Part shown: positions 9,069 to 21,864 of the stretch, piece after piece | Numbering within the stretch: position 1 is the stretch's first letter | Layout: every line of letters starts with the position of its first letter | Source: Paracoccaceae bacterium | GTDB taxonomy: Bacteria; Pseudomonadota; Alphaproteobacteria; Rhodobacterales; Rhodobacteraceae | Assembly: GCA_024742705.1 (NCBI GenBank) | Contig: JANSXZ010000002.1 | Span: forward strand, 62,001-126,000 | Reading direction: 5' to 3' | Length of the DNA: 64,000 nucleotides | Translations under genes and position numbers: made by a program | Notes under the pieces: model-generated | Told to the model about the DNA's origin: nothing | What the model saw: only the letters and a program-made list of their open reading frames with translations | Databases searched by the model: none

Positions 9069-10502
9069 TCATGTTGGGAAATCCGCAAGGCCCAGTCTGG
9101 CGGATTCCGAGGGATGCAAATTGGAAGAAGACTGTGGCAGGGTCCGCACGAGCGGCCCCAGCACGACGAGGGTAACGAACAGCAAGGCGATTTCGGTGTG
9201 GTAGACGAACGAATAGCCGGCCGAGGGCGTCATCAGGCCCTCGCCCAGGGCGCCCGACATCGCCAGCGCGCCGATCCAGTCGCTCAGGCCACCGCCCAGC
9301 GCGATCGAAATGCCGGCGGCCGTTGCCTGCGCGGCGCCCCATGCGCCAAGGGCCAGGCCGCGGCCCGCCGCACCCTGTGCCGGCATGGTCATGGCCGCGG
9401 TCAGCGTGGCGACGGCAAACAGCCCGCCCCCGAACCCGATCAGCCCGGCGCCTGCGAAAAACATCGCCGATGAATTCATCGGCGCCGCGAAGATGACAAC
9501 CGAAAACGCCAGCACCCCGGCCAGAACGCCCAGACCCGCAAGGCGGTAGGCGTTCGATCCGCGAACCAGTTGCCGCCCGGCAAGGGCAAAACCGCCCAGC
9601 GCGCCAATCGCCCACATCGCCGTCAGCAGGGTCGTCGACGAAACCGACAGCCCCAGTATCTCGCCGCCATAAGGCTCGAGCAGAACGTCCTGCATATTGA
9701 AGGCCATCGTCCCGACGAAAACACAGACCAGCAGCCGTCCGGCCCGCCCCCCAGAGACGAAATCGGCCCAGGCATCGCCAAAGCGCGGGCGTGGCGCGGC
9801 GCGTTCTTCACGCGACATCGGGCGCACCTGCTCTTGCTTCCAGAGCGCCAGCAGGTTCAGCGCGATCCCCACGACGGCCGCGCCCTGCACCACACGGATC
9901 AGCCGCAGCGATGTGTAATCCGTCAGCAGCGCTCCGATGATCACCGCCGAAATACCCATGCCGACCAGGAACATGACATACAACAGCGCAACCACCCGCG
10001 GACGGGTTTCATCGGTCGCGCGATCCGCCGCCAGCGCCAGACCGGCGGTCTGGGTCATGTGCATCCCCAGCCCGGTCATCACAAAGGCCAGCCCGGCCAG
10101 CACCTCGCCGGCAAAGGGTATCTGATGCACCACGTCGCCGCCCAGCACCAGCAGGGCAAAGGGCATCACCGCCAGCCCACCGAACTGCCACAGGCTGCCG
10201 AACCAGATGTAGGGCACCCGCTTCCAGCCGATCGCCGAGCGGTGCGTATCGGACCGGAACCCGAGCAGCGCGCGGAACGGCGCGATCAGAACCGGAAGCG
10301 CGATCATCACCGCAACGATCATCGCCGGCACCGAAAGCTCGACGATCATCACGCGGTTCAGAGTTCCCAACAGCATGACCGAAGCCATCCCCACCGAGAC
10401 CTGGAACAGCGACAGCCGCAAAAGCTGCCCCATCGGCAAGGTCTCCGACGCGGCATCCGCGAAGGGCATGTACTGCATGGAAATCTGGCGCAACCTGCTC
10501 AT
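9069..10502 (-). CDS. lhaA: LhaA, PucC-family MFS protein for LH1 assembly
   Basis: 477 aa, about twelve membrane helices, major facilitator fold of the PucC/LhaA (BCD) branch. Early motif LLRLSLFQVSVGMASVMLLG and the block DTHRSAIGWKRVPYIW are typical. LhaA assists LH1 antenna assembly, possibly by delivering bacteriochlorophyll. The ATG at 10502 overlaps the bchM stop (ATGA). A longer in-frame extension inside bchM is low in hydrophobicity and rejected. A second, shorter family member is encoded at 22766-24055. Confidence 0.93.
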   Translation of the reverse strand: MSRLRQISMQYMPFADAASETLPMGQLLRLSLFQVSVGMASVMLLGTLNRVMIVELSVPAMIVAVMIALPVLIAPFRALLGFRSDTHRSAIGWKRVPYIWFGSLWQFGGLAVMPFALLVLGGDVVHQIPFAGEVLAGLAFVMTGLGMHMTQTAGLALAADRATDETRPRVVALLYVMFLVGMGISAVIIGALLTDYTSLRLIRVVQGAAVVGIALNLLALWKQEQVRPMSREERAAPRPRFGDAWADFVSGGRAGRLLVCVFVGTMAFNMQDVLLEPYGGEILGLSVSSTTLLTAMWAIGALGGFALAGRQLVRGSNAYRLAGLGVLAGVLAFSVVIFAAPMNSSAMFFAGAGLIGFGGGLFAVATLTAAMTMPAQGAAGRGLALGAWGAAQATAAGISIALGGGLSDWIGALAMSGALGEGLMTPSAGYSFVYHTEIALLFVTLVVLGPLVRTLPQSSSNLHPSESARLGLADFPT

Positions 10503-11229
10503 CTCGCAAGCTCCATCAACTGGCTGATATAGAACCCCGACGTGACCCGCTCGACCGCGGCAAGCCGGCCCTCGACCCCCTGGGCAAGGGCCGCGCGGGT
10601 CAGTTCGCGCAGGTCGTGCGGTATCATCACCGGCGAACGATCCGTGCGCGGAAACAGTTTGCCGGCATACCACATCGCCATCAGCGCCGGCGTCCGCGGC
10701 GCGACCGTAAAGACGATCGGGCCGCTGGTGCGATGCTCCAGCCGGGCCAGCGCGATGCCGATGTCGCGGCCGGTGTAGTAAATCAGGCTGTCCATCGCGA
10801 CCACCGCGTCGAACCCGCCCAGCCCGGCATCCAGCATGTCGCCGGCGGCAAACGTCACCCGGCCGCGCAAATCCGAGGCCAGCCGCTTTTCGGCGATGGC
10901 CACCAGCGAGGGCGACAGATCGACAGCAACCACATGCGCGCCACGCAACGCCAGTTCGGCGGTCATCTGCCCGGCGCCGCAGCCAGCATCCAGAACCCGC
11001 GCGCCGCGCAGATCCCCAGGCAACCGCGCCAGCATGGCCGCGCGCATCCGGTCACGCCCCGCCCGCACGGTCTCGCGCACCCGCGACACCGGCGCATCGC
11101 TGGTCAGCCGCTCCCACACGCGGGTGGCTGTGCTGTCGAAATAGGTCTCCACCCGGTCGCGGGTCGCGCCATAGGCAGCCTGGCCGCCCAGGCGGTCGCC
11201 GCTTTCACCCATGGAGGCTTCGCCGCGCA

Positions 11230-11230
<1 letters not shown>
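10499..11230 (-). CDS. bchM: Mg-protoporphyrin O-methyltransferase
   Basis: 243 aa SAM-dependent class I methyltransferase that methylates the C13 propionate of Mg-protoporphyrin IX. SAM-binding motif I is VLDAGCGAGQMTAEL (about residues 78-92), then VVAVDLSPSLV and the DSLIYY motif. The start ATG overlaps the bchL stop by one base (TGATG); a second ATG seven codons on (MGESGD) is also possible. It sits directly after bchL, and ATGA overlaps to lhaA follow. Confidence 0.94.
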
Positions 11231-12270
<1,040 letters not shown>

Positions 12271-12298
12271 CCGGTCAGGATATCTCTCGGCAACCGGT

Positions 12299-15200
12299 TC
12301 ATTCCGCCGCCACCCCTTCCAGCTGATCTTCCAGCGCATCCGCCGCATCCTGCAAAGCCGCCAGCGTGGCCGCGTCGGGCGACCAGTAGTTGCGGTCGTT
12401 GGCCTCCAGCAGTCGGTTGGCCATCCGGCTGGATGCTACGGGGTTCAGTTCGGCCAGACGGCGCCGCATGGCATCGTCCAGCACGAAGGTTTCAGAAATT
12501 CTCTGGTACACCCAGTCGTCGACCTGCCCGGTGGTGGCCGACCAACCCATCGTGTTGGTCACGCAGGCTTCGATCTGGCGCACACCCTCGGCCCCATGCT
12601 TCAGCAGCCCCTCGAAGAACTTCGGGTTCAACTGCCGCGACCGGGTTTCCAGGGCCACCTGGTCGCGCAGGGTGCGCATCCGGCCGGCACCACGGGTCTG
12701 GTCGCTGATATAGATCGCCGCATCGCTGCCGCGGGCACGCTTGACCGCGCGGGCGATGCCGCCCAGCGTGTCGAAATAGTGATCCACGGTGGTTACGCCC
12801 AGTTCGACCGATTCGAGGTTCTGATAGGCCACATCGACTTCGGCAAGAGCCGCCTGCAACAGCCTTGGGTTGGCCGCCGCCTTGCCATCGACGCCATAGG
12901 CGAAACTCTTGCGGGCCTCGTAGGCATCGGCCAGTTCGTCCTCGTCGCCAAAGGCCGAACTGTCGACCAGGACGTTGACGTTCGATCCATAGGCCCCTTC
13001 CGCATTCGAAAACACCCGCAGCGCCGCCTCGGCCAGGCTGCATCCCGACTGCCGCGCATAGGCCAGCGCATGGGCCCGCACGAAATTCATCTCCTCGGGC
13101 TCGTCCGCCTCGGCGCATTTCAGCGCCGCCTCGGCCAGCATCCGCGTCTGCAACGGCAGGAGGTCGCGGAAAATACCCGACAGCGTCATGATCACATCGA
13201 TCCGCGGCCGTCCCAGATCTTCCAGCGGCACCAGGTCGGCCCCGGCAAGACGGCCGAAACTGTCGAACCGCGGCACACATCCCATCAGGGCCAGCGCCTG
13301 CGCGATCGGCCCACCGTCAGACTTGATGTTGTCCGATCCCCACAGAACCAACGCAACCGACCGCGGCAGCTCTGGATGGGTCTCCAGAAGCAGCTGCGCC
13401 TGTTTCGCGCCATCGCGGCAGGCGTATTCGGTCGGCATCCGGAACGGATCGAAGGCGTGGATGTTGCGCCCGGTGGGCAACACATGCGCATTGCGGATCA
13501 GATCGCCACCGGGAACTGGCGCGATATAGTGCCCGCCCAGCGCGCGCCGCAGCGCGTCCAGCTCGGTCTCCTGGGTCAACAGATGTGCCACGCGGGCGCG
13601 GGTCTCACCGTCGGTTTCCGGCAGGATGCGCATGTATTCTGCCCGCGCGGCATCGCTCAGCGGCTTGCCGACCACATGCAGCCCCTCGGGGATCAGCGCG
13701 TCTTCCGTTTCCAGAAGCTTCAGCCACAGCGCCTGCGGCGCGGTGCCGCCCAGGTCCACCGCCTCGGCCTGCTCGGCGATCAACGCCTCCAGTTCGGCGC
13801 GTTCGCCGGCATCCGGGCTCAGCGCACGCCAGCGGGTCAGACTGTCCTTCAGTTCTGCCAGCCCCTTGTACAGCCCCGAAGCTGCCAGCGGCGGCGTCAG
13901 ATGCGTGATCGTCACCGCGTTGCTGCGGCGCTTGGCAAGCGTCGCCTCGCTGGGATTGTTCGAGGCATAGAGATACACATTGGGCATGTCCCCGATCAGC
14001 CGGTCGGGCCAGTCGGCGCCCGATGGCCCGGCCTGCTTGCCCGGCATGAACTCCAACGCGCCATGCATCCCGAAATGCAGCAGAACATCGGCGCGGAACG
14101 CATTCTTCAGCCACAGGTAAAAGCTGGCAAAGGCATGCGTCGGCGCAAAACCCTTTTCGAACAACAGCCGCATCGGATCGCCCTCATAGCCGAACCCCGG
14201 TTGCAGCCCGACAAAGACATTTCCGAACTGCGCGCCCAGCACGAAGACACCGCGCCCGTCCGATTGCACGCGTCCCGGCGCCGGACCCCACTGCGCCTCG
14301 ATCTCGTCCAGCCAGGGCGTCTGGGCGACGATCTCATCGGCGCTCACATGGGCGGCAACGTTGGCCTCCTGGCCGTACTGCCGCGCGCTGCCTTGCAGGA
14401 CGGTGGCGCGCAGCGCCTCTACCGTTTCGGGCGGCTCCAGGTCGTAACCCTGCGCCTTCAGCATGTGCAAAGTGTTGAAAAGGCTTTCGAAAACGCTCAG
14501 GTAGGCGGCTGTGCCAGCGGCACCCGCATTGGGCGGAAATCCGAAAAGAACGATGGCCAGACGCCGCTTCGCCACCTGCGAGCGGCGCAGCCGGGCCAGC
14601 TTCTCGGCACGCAGTACCAGCTTTTCGATCCGCTCCGGACAAGGCGCCATCGCCTTCGGCTCGCACGAGGCAATGCAGGAATACCCGCACCCGTGACAGC
14701 CCTCGATGCCATGGCGCCCGGCAAAGACGGTCGGATTTGTAGCGCCGTCCAGCTCGGGCAGGGCCACCAGCATCGTCGTCTCGATCGGCCCCAGCCCCGA
14801 AGCACTGGCCGACCACTGTCCCAGCGTCTGAAACTCCAGTGGATGCGCCGCCAGATAGGGCACATCCAGCCCCAGCAAGACATCGACCGCCGCAGCGCTG
14901 TCGTTGTATGCCGGCCCGCCAACCAGGCTGAAACCCGTCAGCGACACCAGTGCGTCCACCTTCGCGCCTTCCCGAGACCGGAAGTACGCCTCGATGGCCG
15001 GGCGCCCGTCCAGACCGCCGGCAAAAGCCGGCAACACCCGGATGCCGCGCGCCTCGAAGGCCCGGATCACGCCGTCATAATGGGCGGTATCCGAACTCAG
15101 GACATACGACCGCATCATCAGCAAACCGATCGTCGCCACCGGCTCGGACAGCTGCGGCAACGCCGACGGGTCGGTGGTGATGCGGCCGGGCAGATCCGGG

Positions 15201-15871
15201 TGATACAACCCCACCTCGGGATACTCGACCGGCTGGGCCGCCTCGGGCGCAGCCCGCCAGCCGGCGTCTTTCGCATAGCGGTTCAGCAGAAACCGGACCA
15301 TCTGCTCGACATTGTCGTCCGAACCGCCCAACCAATACTGCATGACCAGAAACCAGGCCCGCAAATCCTGGCTCTTGCCGGGAATGTAACGCAGGATCTT
15401 CGGCAGCCGACGCAACAGCGCCATGTTCTTCTGGCCCGAATTGCTCGAAGGCTTGGATGAACCGCGCAGCTTCTTCATCAGCTTCATGGCACCCGAAGCC
15501 GGCGCCATCATGTCCAGGCTGCCCATCCGCGTCAGCTTCACGATGGCCGCATCCGCCACCACGCCGATCATCGCATCGCACCCGTCGCGCCGCGCCCGCA
15601 GCGCCGGCAGGATCCGCGCCACATGCTCTTCCAGAAACAGCAGGTTGGCAATCACGATGTCCGCGCCCATCACCGCCGCCTCGGCCGCCTCGAACGCGCC
15701 CGGCGTCTCGCCCCATTCGGCCGCCGCGTGGATGCTCAGCGACAGGCCCGGATAATCCTGGCCCAGCTTGTGCATCGCCCGCTGCGCGGGTCCGGCGGCA
15801 TGGCTGTCCAGCGTCACGATAACGACGCGGTAGCCCGGCATACGCCCATCTATCGAGGTTTCATCGCGCAT
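12299..15871 (-). CDS. bchH: Magnesium chelatase subunit H (cobaltochelatase CobN family)
   Basis: 1190 aa porphyrin-binding catalytic subunit inserting Mg2+ into protoporphyrin IX with BchI and BchD. The N-terminal region ([15 protein letters not shown]) and the long CobN-like body, including [19 protein letters not shown] and [17 protein letters not shown], are diagnostic. Start ATG 15871 overlaps the bchB 3' end by 11 nt; ATG 15841 (MPGYRVV) is an alternative. Length is normal. The DNA behind it (12130-12298) carries palindromic repeat copy A rather than a gene. Confidence 0.96.
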   Translation of the reverse strand: MRDETSIDGRMPGYRVVIVTLDSHAAGPAQRAMHKLGQDYPGLSLSIHAAAEWGETPGAFEAAEAAVMGADIVIANLLFLEEHVARILPALRARRDGCDAMIGVVADAAIVKLTRMGSLDMMAPASGAMKLMKKLRGSSKPSSNSGQKNMALLRRLPKILRYIPGKSQDLRAWFLVMQYWLGGSDDNVEQMVRFLLNRYAKDAGWRAAPEAAQPVEYPEVGLYHPDLPGRITTDPSALPQLSEPVATIGLLMMRSYVLSSDTAHYDGVIRAFEARGIRVLPAFAGGLDGRPAIEAYFRSREGAKVDALVSLTGFSLVGGPAYNDSAAAVDVLLGLDVPYLAAHPLEFQTLGQWSASASGLGPIETTMLVALPELDGATNPTVFAGRHGIEGCHGCGYSCIASCEPKAMAPCPERIEKLVLRAEKLARLRRSQVAKRRLAIVLFGFPPNAGAAGTAAYLSVFESLFNTLHMLKAQGYDLEPPETVEALRATVLQGSARQYGQEANVAAHVSADEIVAQTPWLDEIEAQWGPAPGRVQSDGRGVFVLGAQFGNVFVGLQPGFGYEGDPMRLLFEKGFAPTHAFASFYLWLKNAFRADVLLHFGMHGALEFMPGKQAGPSGADWPDRLIGDMPNVYLYASNNPSEATLAKRRSNAVTITHLTPPLAASGLYKGLAELKDSLTRWRALSPDAGERAELEALIAEQAEAVDLGGTAPQALWLKLLETEDALIPEGLHVVGKPLSDAARAEYMRILPETDGETRARVAHLLTQETELDALRRALGGHYIAPVPGGDLIRNAHVLPTGRNIHAFDPFRMPTEYACRDGAKQAQLLLETHPELPRSVALVLWGSDNIKSDGGPIAQALALMGCVPRFDSFGRLAGADLVPLEDLGRPRIDVIMTLSGIFRDLLPLQTRMLAEAALKCAEADEPEEMNFVRAHALAYARQSGCSLAEAALRVFSNAEGAYGSNVNVLVDSSAFGDEDELADAYEARKSFAYGVDGKAAANPRLLQAALAEVDVAYQNLESVELGVTTVDHYFDTLGGIARAVKRARGSDAAIYISDQTRGAGRMRTLRDQVALETRSRQLNPKFFEGLLKHGAEGVRQIEACVTNTMGWSATTGQVDDWVYQRISETFVLDDAMRRRLAELNPVASSRMANRLLEANDRNYWSPDAATLAALQDAADALEDQLEGVAAE

Positions 15872-17438
15872 AGTGGGCCTTTGCCTCGTAAAGCGTATCC
15901 ACACTGATCTCCCAGACACCGCGCTCAGCAGCGAAAGTCTCGGTGTTGCGGCGCGCCTTCCCCCGAACGAAGAACGGTATCTTCTTCAACTCGCGCTCGG
16001 CGGCATCGAGCCATATGACCTCGGCCCCGACCTTCCTTTCGCCGGAAGTATCCCGGGGGGAATCGGCCTCTGGCCGATGGGGGGCTGGCCCCCCTTCCAC
16101 CTCGGCGACCGGCGCTTCGGCGCGGACAGCATGCCCGCCGTGATGGCTGGGGCCGGCCGCGTCGTTGAATTCGAAATCGTCGCGGAACATGTGCAGCAGA
16201 TGTTCCTCCAGCCCCATCACCAAAGGATGCACCCAGGTGTCGAAGATCACGTTCGCGCCCTCGAAACCCATCTGCGGCGAATAGCGGGCCGGGAAATCCT
16301 GCACATGCACCGGCGCCGAGATCACCGCGCAGGGGATACCCAGGCGCTTGCCGATGTGGCGCTCCATCTGGGTGCCCAGGATCATCTCGGGTTGCAGTGC
16401 CTCGATCGCCGCCTCGACTTCCAGGTAGTCGTCGGTAATCAGCGCGGTCAGGCCATAATCCTTGGCCAGAGCGCGGATGTCGCGGGCCATCTCGCGGTTG
16501 TAACAGCCCATGCCAACCACCTCAAAACCCATTTCATCCCGCGCGATCCGCGCGGCGGCGCGCACATGAGTGCCGTCGCCGAACACAAAGCCCCGCTTGC
16601 CGGTCAGGTAGGTGCTGTCGACCGATCGCGAATACCAGGGCAGCCGCAGACGGCTTTCGTCGATCCGCGGCGCCATGCCGGTCAGTTCGCAGACCTCGAA
16701 AATGAAATCGCGGGTTGCACCGACACCGATGGGTACAGTCCGGGTGTAGGGCAGGTCGAGTTCGCGCTCCATCCAGCGGCAGGCGGCTTCGCCCGTTTCG
16801 GGATACATCAGAACATTGAAATGCGCGGCGCCCAGCCTGGCGATGTCGCCCGGCGTCGCCGTCATCGGCGCGACCACGTTCACGGAAACCCCGAGGTCCG
16901 ACAGGAGGCCGGTCAGTTCTTCGATGTCGTCGCGGTGGCGAAAGCCCAGCGCGGTGGGGCCGATCAGGTTGCATGTCACCCGGGCGCTGCGCGCCACGGG
17001 CCGGGCCAGCGCCCGCACGATCTGAAAGAACGTCTCGTCGGCGCCGTAGTTTTCCTTGCGTTGATAGCTGGGCAGTTCCAGCGGGATGACGGGCACCGGC
17101 AGGTTCATGGTTTCGGCCATGCCACCGGGGTCGTCCTGGATCAGTTCGGCGGTACAGGAGGCCCCCACGATGATGGCTTCGGGGCGGAACCTGTCAAAAG
17201 CATCCTGGCAGGCGGTCTTGAACAGGTCGGCAGTGTCCGAGCCGAGATCGCGCGCCTGGAAGGTTGTGTAGGTGACCGGCGGGCGGTGGTCGCGCCGCTC
17301 GATCATGGTGAACAACAGGTCGGCGTAGGTATCGCCCTGCGGCGCGTGCAGCACATAGTGCATGCCGCGCATGCCGGTGGCGACGCGCATGGCACCCACA
17401 TGCGGCGGGCCTTCGTATGTCCAGACCGTCAGTTTCAT
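15861..17438 (-). CDS. bchB: Light-independent protochlorophyllide reductase subunit B
   Basis: 525 aa, NifK-like half of the BchNB catalytic component. D36 (GDTYAD) is the expected aspartate ligand of the [4Fe-4S] cluster shared with BchN, and the C-terminal substrate-domain motif [20 protein letters not shown] is present. An unusual Pro/Glu/Gly-rich linker at about residues 449-467 ([19 protein letters not shown]) is encoded by palindromic repeat copy B. The ribosome-binding GGAGG seven nt before the ATG is contributed by repeat copy C. It lies 43 bp downstream of bchN and overlaps bchH. Confidence 0.96.
   Translation of the reverse strand: MKLTVWTYEGPPHVGAMRVATGMRGMHYVLHAPQGDTYADLLFTMIERRDHRPPVTYTTFQARDLGSDTADLFKTACQDAFDRFRPEAIIVGASCTAELIQDDPGGMAETMNLPVPVIPLELPSYQRKENYGADETFFQIVRALARPVARSARVTCNLIGPTALGFRHRDDIEELTGLLSDLGVSVNVVAPMTATPGDIARLGAAHFNVLMYPETGEAACRWMERELDLPYTRTVPIGVGATRDFIFEVCELTGMAPRIDESRLRLPWYSRSVDSTYLTGKRGFVFGDGTHVRAAARIARDEMGFEVVGMGCYNREMARDIRALAKDYGLTALITDDYLEVEAAIEALQPEMILGTQMERHIGKRLGIPCAVISAPVHVQDFPARYSPQMGFEGANVIFDTWVHPLVMGLEEHLLHMFRDDFEFNDAAGPSHHGGHAVRAEAPVAEVEGGPAPHRPEADSPRDTSGERKVGAEVIWLDAAERELKKIPFFVRGKARRNTETFAAERGVWEISVDTLYEAKAHYAR
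16040..16094 (-). repeat. GC-rich palindromic repeat, copy B, inside the bchB reading frame
   Basis: Two consecutive hairpins: ATCGGCC-TCT-GGCCGAT (16062-16078) and GGGGGG-CTGG-CCCCCC (16079-16094). Next to them, GTATCCCGGGGGG is the complement of CCCCCCGGGATAC. The architecture matches copy A base for base in spacing. It is read through in frame and encodes the disordered linker between the nitrogenase-like body and the C-terminal domain of BchB. Confidence 0.75.
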
Positions 17439-17445
17439 TTTGCGG

Positions 17446-17480
17446 CCTCCGGGATTCGAGTATTTTCAGAACAATGAAGC
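17446..17480 (+). repeat. Partial repeat, copy C (tail module) in the bchN-bchB gap
   Basis: Reads CCTCCGGG..GAGTATTTTCAGAACAATGAAGC on the plus strand, closely matching the reverse complement of the tail of copy A (GAGTATTTGGGGAACAATGAAAGC), with no palindromic core. Its complement supplies the GGAGG Shine-Dalgarno of bchB, so this repeat fragment has been taken over as a translation signal. Confidence 0.6.
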
Positions 17481-17481
17481 G

Positions 17482-19265
<1,784 letters not shown>

Positions 19266-19302
19266 GACCGACTCCCCCTTTGTTTCGGCGATCCTGCTGA
19301 GC

Positions 19303-19332
19303 AAGTTACCGCCCGATTGAATTAAGTGTCAA
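19303..19332 (-). promoter_or_regulatory. Candidate sigma-70 promoter of bchF
   Basis: On the minus strand TTGACA (19332-19327) and TAACTT (19308-19303) are separated by 18 nt. The -35 hexamer is the right end of the PpsR box, so PpsR binding would block polymerase directly. The -10 lies 37 bp before the bchF start codon, leaving room for a short leader with the GGGGGAG Shine-Dalgarno. Confidence 0.55.
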
Positions 19333-19344
19333 CTAAAACTTACA
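19327..19344 (-). promoter_or_regulatory. PpsR/CrtJ operator of bchF
   Basis: Minus strand TGTAAGTTTTAGTTGACA, an exact TGT-N12-ACA match to the known PpsR/CrtJ recognition sequence. The TTGACA end faces bchF. Expected effect: aerobic/high-light repression of the bchF superoperon. Confidence 0.85.
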
Positions 19345-19470
19345 CTTGATCGGGCGGTGGGGAATGACAGGCGTCCAACACTGATTACGCTCGTTTCCCC
19401 TTTATTTTCTGGGGAAAATTACTTCAGTATAGGGAGATACACGAGAGAAACGGCTCTGACAGATCTAAGA

Positions 19471-19488
19471 TGTCAATTTTCTTTGACA
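19471..19488 (+). promoter_or_regulatory. PpsR/CrtJ operator of ppaA
   Basis: TGTCAATTTTCTTTGACA, an exact TGT-N12-ACA site, 127 bp from the first box centre to upstream edge and oriented towards ppaA. Its TTGACA (19483-19488) is a plausible -35, although the -10 at 17 nt spacing (GACACT) is poor. Paired distant boxes allow co-operative binding or looping of PpsR across the divergent promoter. Confidence 0.8.
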
Positions 19489-19580
19489 TTCTGGCCAGCA
19501 AAGTTGACACTGTGGCTGCGCGCGATGAATCAGTCGGTCGGGAGCGGGTGCCACCGCGCATAAGAACGGGATGTTTCTTG

Positions 19581-20375
19581 ATGGCACACGATGATCAACG
19601 CATGACAATGCGCGGCGGCGGTGGGAAATCCGCGGCTGTCGGCAGCTTTGCACTGGAGGTCGTTTCCGTGTTGAACGACAGGCAGGCCGAGATCCAGAAA
19701 GGCGCGGTGCGCGCCTACCTTACCGATATTGTCCGCGACCGTGTCACCTGTCGGGGCGATTTCGACTCCGCCGCCCTGCTGTCTGAATTGCGGTCGTTCC
19801 GATTGTCTGACGATGCGATCATCGACAATTACATTCCCGTGGTCGCGCGCGAGATCGGCCAGCTTTGGGTCAACAACGAGATGAGCTTTGCCGATGTCAC
19901 AATCGCGTCGGTGCGGCTTCAGAGCTTGCTGACCGAGGTGGCCTATTGCAGGCCGATGAACGACATGATGATGCCGACGGCGATCCATGCGCTCATGGTG
20001 ATCTGCGAGGGCGATCAGCACAGCCTGGGCGGTTTCGTGGCCGCCGCGCAGTTGCGGCGCCGGAGCGCCAGCGTCGAGGTGATATGCAACGCGCCCGAAG
20101 AAGACATCGTCGCGCAGATCTGCGAAGGCGGATTCGATGCGGTGATGTTTTCATGCTCGCGCCCGCGCTCTCTTGAATCCGCCGGCCGGGTGGTTCAAGA
20201 GGTAAAGAGGAATATGACAGACGCGCCGGTATTCGCCCTGGGTGGAATCGTCCTGAATGAAGCAGCGAACGCGCAACAGGTGACCGAGGTGGATATCGTG
20301 GCAAGCGACGTTGGGTCGGTTCTTGGGTTTTGCCACGACCGTGCGAAGCGGGTCTCGGGCAAGGCGCCGGGATGA
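19581..20375 (+). CDS. ppaA: Cobalamin-binding photosynthesis regulator PpaA/AerR
   Basis: 264 aa from ATG 19581. The C-terminal B12-binding domain carries the D-x-H-x-x-G signature D145-Q-H147-S-L-G150, with the helical bundle before it (W96). PpaA/AerR is the light-sensing B12 antirepressor that modulates PpsR/CrtJ. Start uncertain: 19581 has only a weak GGG upstream; in-frame ATGs at 19602 and 19608 could yield short forms, as known for AerR of R. capsulatus. The stop overlaps the ppsR start (ATGA), so regulator and antiregulator are made together. Confidence 0.9.
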   Translation: MAHDDQRMTMRGGGGKSAAVGSFALEVVSVLNDRQAEIQKGAVRAYLTDIVRDRVTCRGDFDSAALLSELRSFRLSDDAIIDNYIPVVAREIGQLWVNNEMSFADVTIASVRLQSLLTEVAYCRPMNDMMMPTAIHALMVICEGDQHSLGGFVAAAQLRRRSASVEVICNAPEEDIVAQICEGGFDAVMFSCSRPRSLESAGRVVQEVKRNMTDAPVFALGGIVLNEAANAQQVTEVDIVASDVGSVLGFCHDRAKRVSGKAPG

Positions 20376-21790
20376 ACTCAGGCGGATCTTCTTTCTGGAC
20401 GAGCGGCTCGATTCCCCTGATCGAGCCGGAGTTTCTCAGCAGCATCATTTCGGCGGCGTCCGATATCGCGCTGGTGGTGGCTGCGGATCAGCGCATTCTT
20501 TCGGTGCTCCTGAACCGGGAAGACGCGACATACGGTGATCTTTCGCACTGGGAAGGGCAATTGATGTCGGAGGTTCTGACCTCTGAAAGCGTGCCCAAGT
20601 TTCTGACGGCACATGCGGCCTTTGTGAAAGGCGGGCAGTCGCGGCGGCAACTGGAACTGAACCACAGCGAAGACGAGAACTGGGAGTTTCCGATCCGTTA
20701 CACCTTCCACGCCTTCGGCAAGGAGGGCGCGGTTCTGATGCTGGGCCGCGACCTGCGGCCAATCGCCGAGACCCAGCAACAGTTGGTCCATGCGCAGCTG
20801 GCGCTGGAAAAAGGCTATGAGGCGCGGCGCGAATATGATGCCCGCTACCGCGTGCTGCTCAGTCACACGCGCGACGCCGTCGCTTTTGTCGCGGTGCGCG
20901 ACGGACGGGTCAAGGATCTGAACGAACCGGCGGCGACGCTTTTGGGCACCCCGCGCGATTCCCTGGCCGGAGGGCTGTTTTCGCAAGCCTTCAAGGATCG
21001 CGCGTCGGGCGAGTTGATCGAAAGCCTGATGAACGCCAGCATGGCCGACAAGAACGGTTCGGTGGTTGTGCAGGCGCGGCAGGGGCGGCGGGAAATCCGC
21101 ATCACGCCTTCGGTGTTCCGGGCCGCCGGCGAACGCATCATGATCTGCCGCATGGAGATGGAAAGCGTCACGCAGGCGCTCGATTCACAGATGGCGCTCA
21201 ATCTCGGTGCCCTGTTCCGCGACGGCAGCGATGCGATCGTGTTCGCCGACGGCAAGGGCGAAATCGCCTCGGCCAACGATGCCTTTCTCGATCTGGTCGA
21301 CGCGGCGCATGTGTCCGACGTCAAGGGCCGCAGCCTGGGCGATTTCCTCAGCCGCGGACAGATCGACCTTTCGATGCTGATCGACAATTCGCGCCGATCC
21401 GGCCAGATGCGGATCTATTCCACCAAGCTTGTGAATGACTATGGCTCGCGGTTGTCCGCCGAGATTTCGGCCACCTTCATAAACGACGGTGCGGTGCCGG
21501 TGATTGCCTTCGTGATCCGCGATGCCAGCCGGGTTGAGGCGGTGCGCACCAGCGGAAGCGCCTCGGCCGATGATTCCAGCCGCAACGTCATGGAACTGGT
21601 GGGGTCGGCGACGCTCAAGGAAATCGTCTCCGAGACTACAGACGTGGTCGAGAAGATGTGCATCGAAACGGCGGTGAACCTGACGCGAAACAACCGCGTG
21701 GCCGCCGCCGAGATGCTGGGCCTATCGCGCCAGAGCCTCTATGTGAAGCTGCGCAAATACGGCCTTCTCAGCAAGGACAAGGACGACTGA
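20372..21790 (+). CDS. ppsR: Photosynthesis gene repressor PpsR/CrtJ
   Basis: 472 aa transcription repressor: N-terminal domain, Q-linker near residues 134-155, two PAS domains (about 160-265 and 280-385) and a C-terminal Fis-type helix-turn-helix (NRVAAAEMLGLSRQSLYVKL, 441-460). Two cysteines match the redox positions of PpsR: C259 (RIMICRM) after the first PAS domain and C430 (VEKMCIE) beside the HTH. Length is normal. ATG 20372 overlaps the ppaA stop. It represses bch, puc and crt promoters through TGT-N12-ACA sites like the three in this window. Confidence 0.96.
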   Translation: MNSGGSSFWTSGSIPLIEPEFLSSIISAASDIALVVAADQRILSVLLNREDATYGDLSHWEGQLMSEVLTSESVPKFLTAHAAFVKGGQSRRQLELNHSEDENWEFPIRYTFHAFGKEGAVLMLGRDLRPIAETQQQLVHAQLALEKGYEARREYDARYRVLLSHTRDAVAFVAVRDGRVKDLNEPAATLLGTPRDSLAGGLFSQAFKDRASGELIESLMNASMADKNGSVVVQARQGRREIRITPSVFRAAGERIMICRMEMESVTQALDSQMALNLGALFRDGSDAIVFADGKGEIASANDAFLDLVDAAHVSDVKGRSLGDFLSRGQIDLSMLIDNSRRSGQMRIYSTKLVNDYGSRLSAEISATFINDGAVPVIAFVIRDASRVEAVRTSGSASADDSSRNVMELVGSATLKEIVSETTDVVEKMCIETAVNLTRNNRVAAAEMLGLSRQSLYVKLRKYGLLSKDKDD

Positions 21791-21846
21791 ACCGCTCCGG
21801 ATTGCCGCAGGCAGGCGCGCGTGGTTTTTCTTGCGCCGACTCGGGG

Positions 21847-21864
21847 TGTCAGTCATAGTTGACA
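21847..21864 (+). promoter_or_regulatory. PpsR/CrtJ operator abutting the bchG start
   Basis: TGTCAGTCATAGTTGACA, exact TGT-N12-ACA, sharing AGTnnTAGTTGACA with the bchF box. It ends only two bases before the presumed bchG ATG at 21867. A further TGTCA half-site follows at 21872-21876. The 76-bp ppsR-bchG gap holds no other convincing signal. Confidence 0.8.

Larger units (their letters stand above)
19266..19580. promoter_or_regulatory. Divergent control region between bchF and ppaA
   Basis: 315 bp without a gene I can support. It is locally much more AT-rich than its surroundings. It contains two PpsR/CrtJ-type boxes (19327-19344 facing bchF, 19471-19488 facing ppaA) and a TTTCCCC...GGGGAAA hairpin around 19391-19415. 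An in-frame upward extension of ppaA to an ATG at 19470 exists but would start inside the second box. Confidence 0.85.

Noticed and set aside
10503..10673. N-terminal extension of lhaA
   Set aside because: Within bchM, low hydrophobicity, while ATG 10502 overlaps the bchM stop in the usual way.
12596..15460. 954-codon plus-strand open frame opposite bchH
   Set aside because: Shadow of a high-GC gene: repetitive R/Q/H-rich composition, no domains and entirely antisense to a well-supported bchH.
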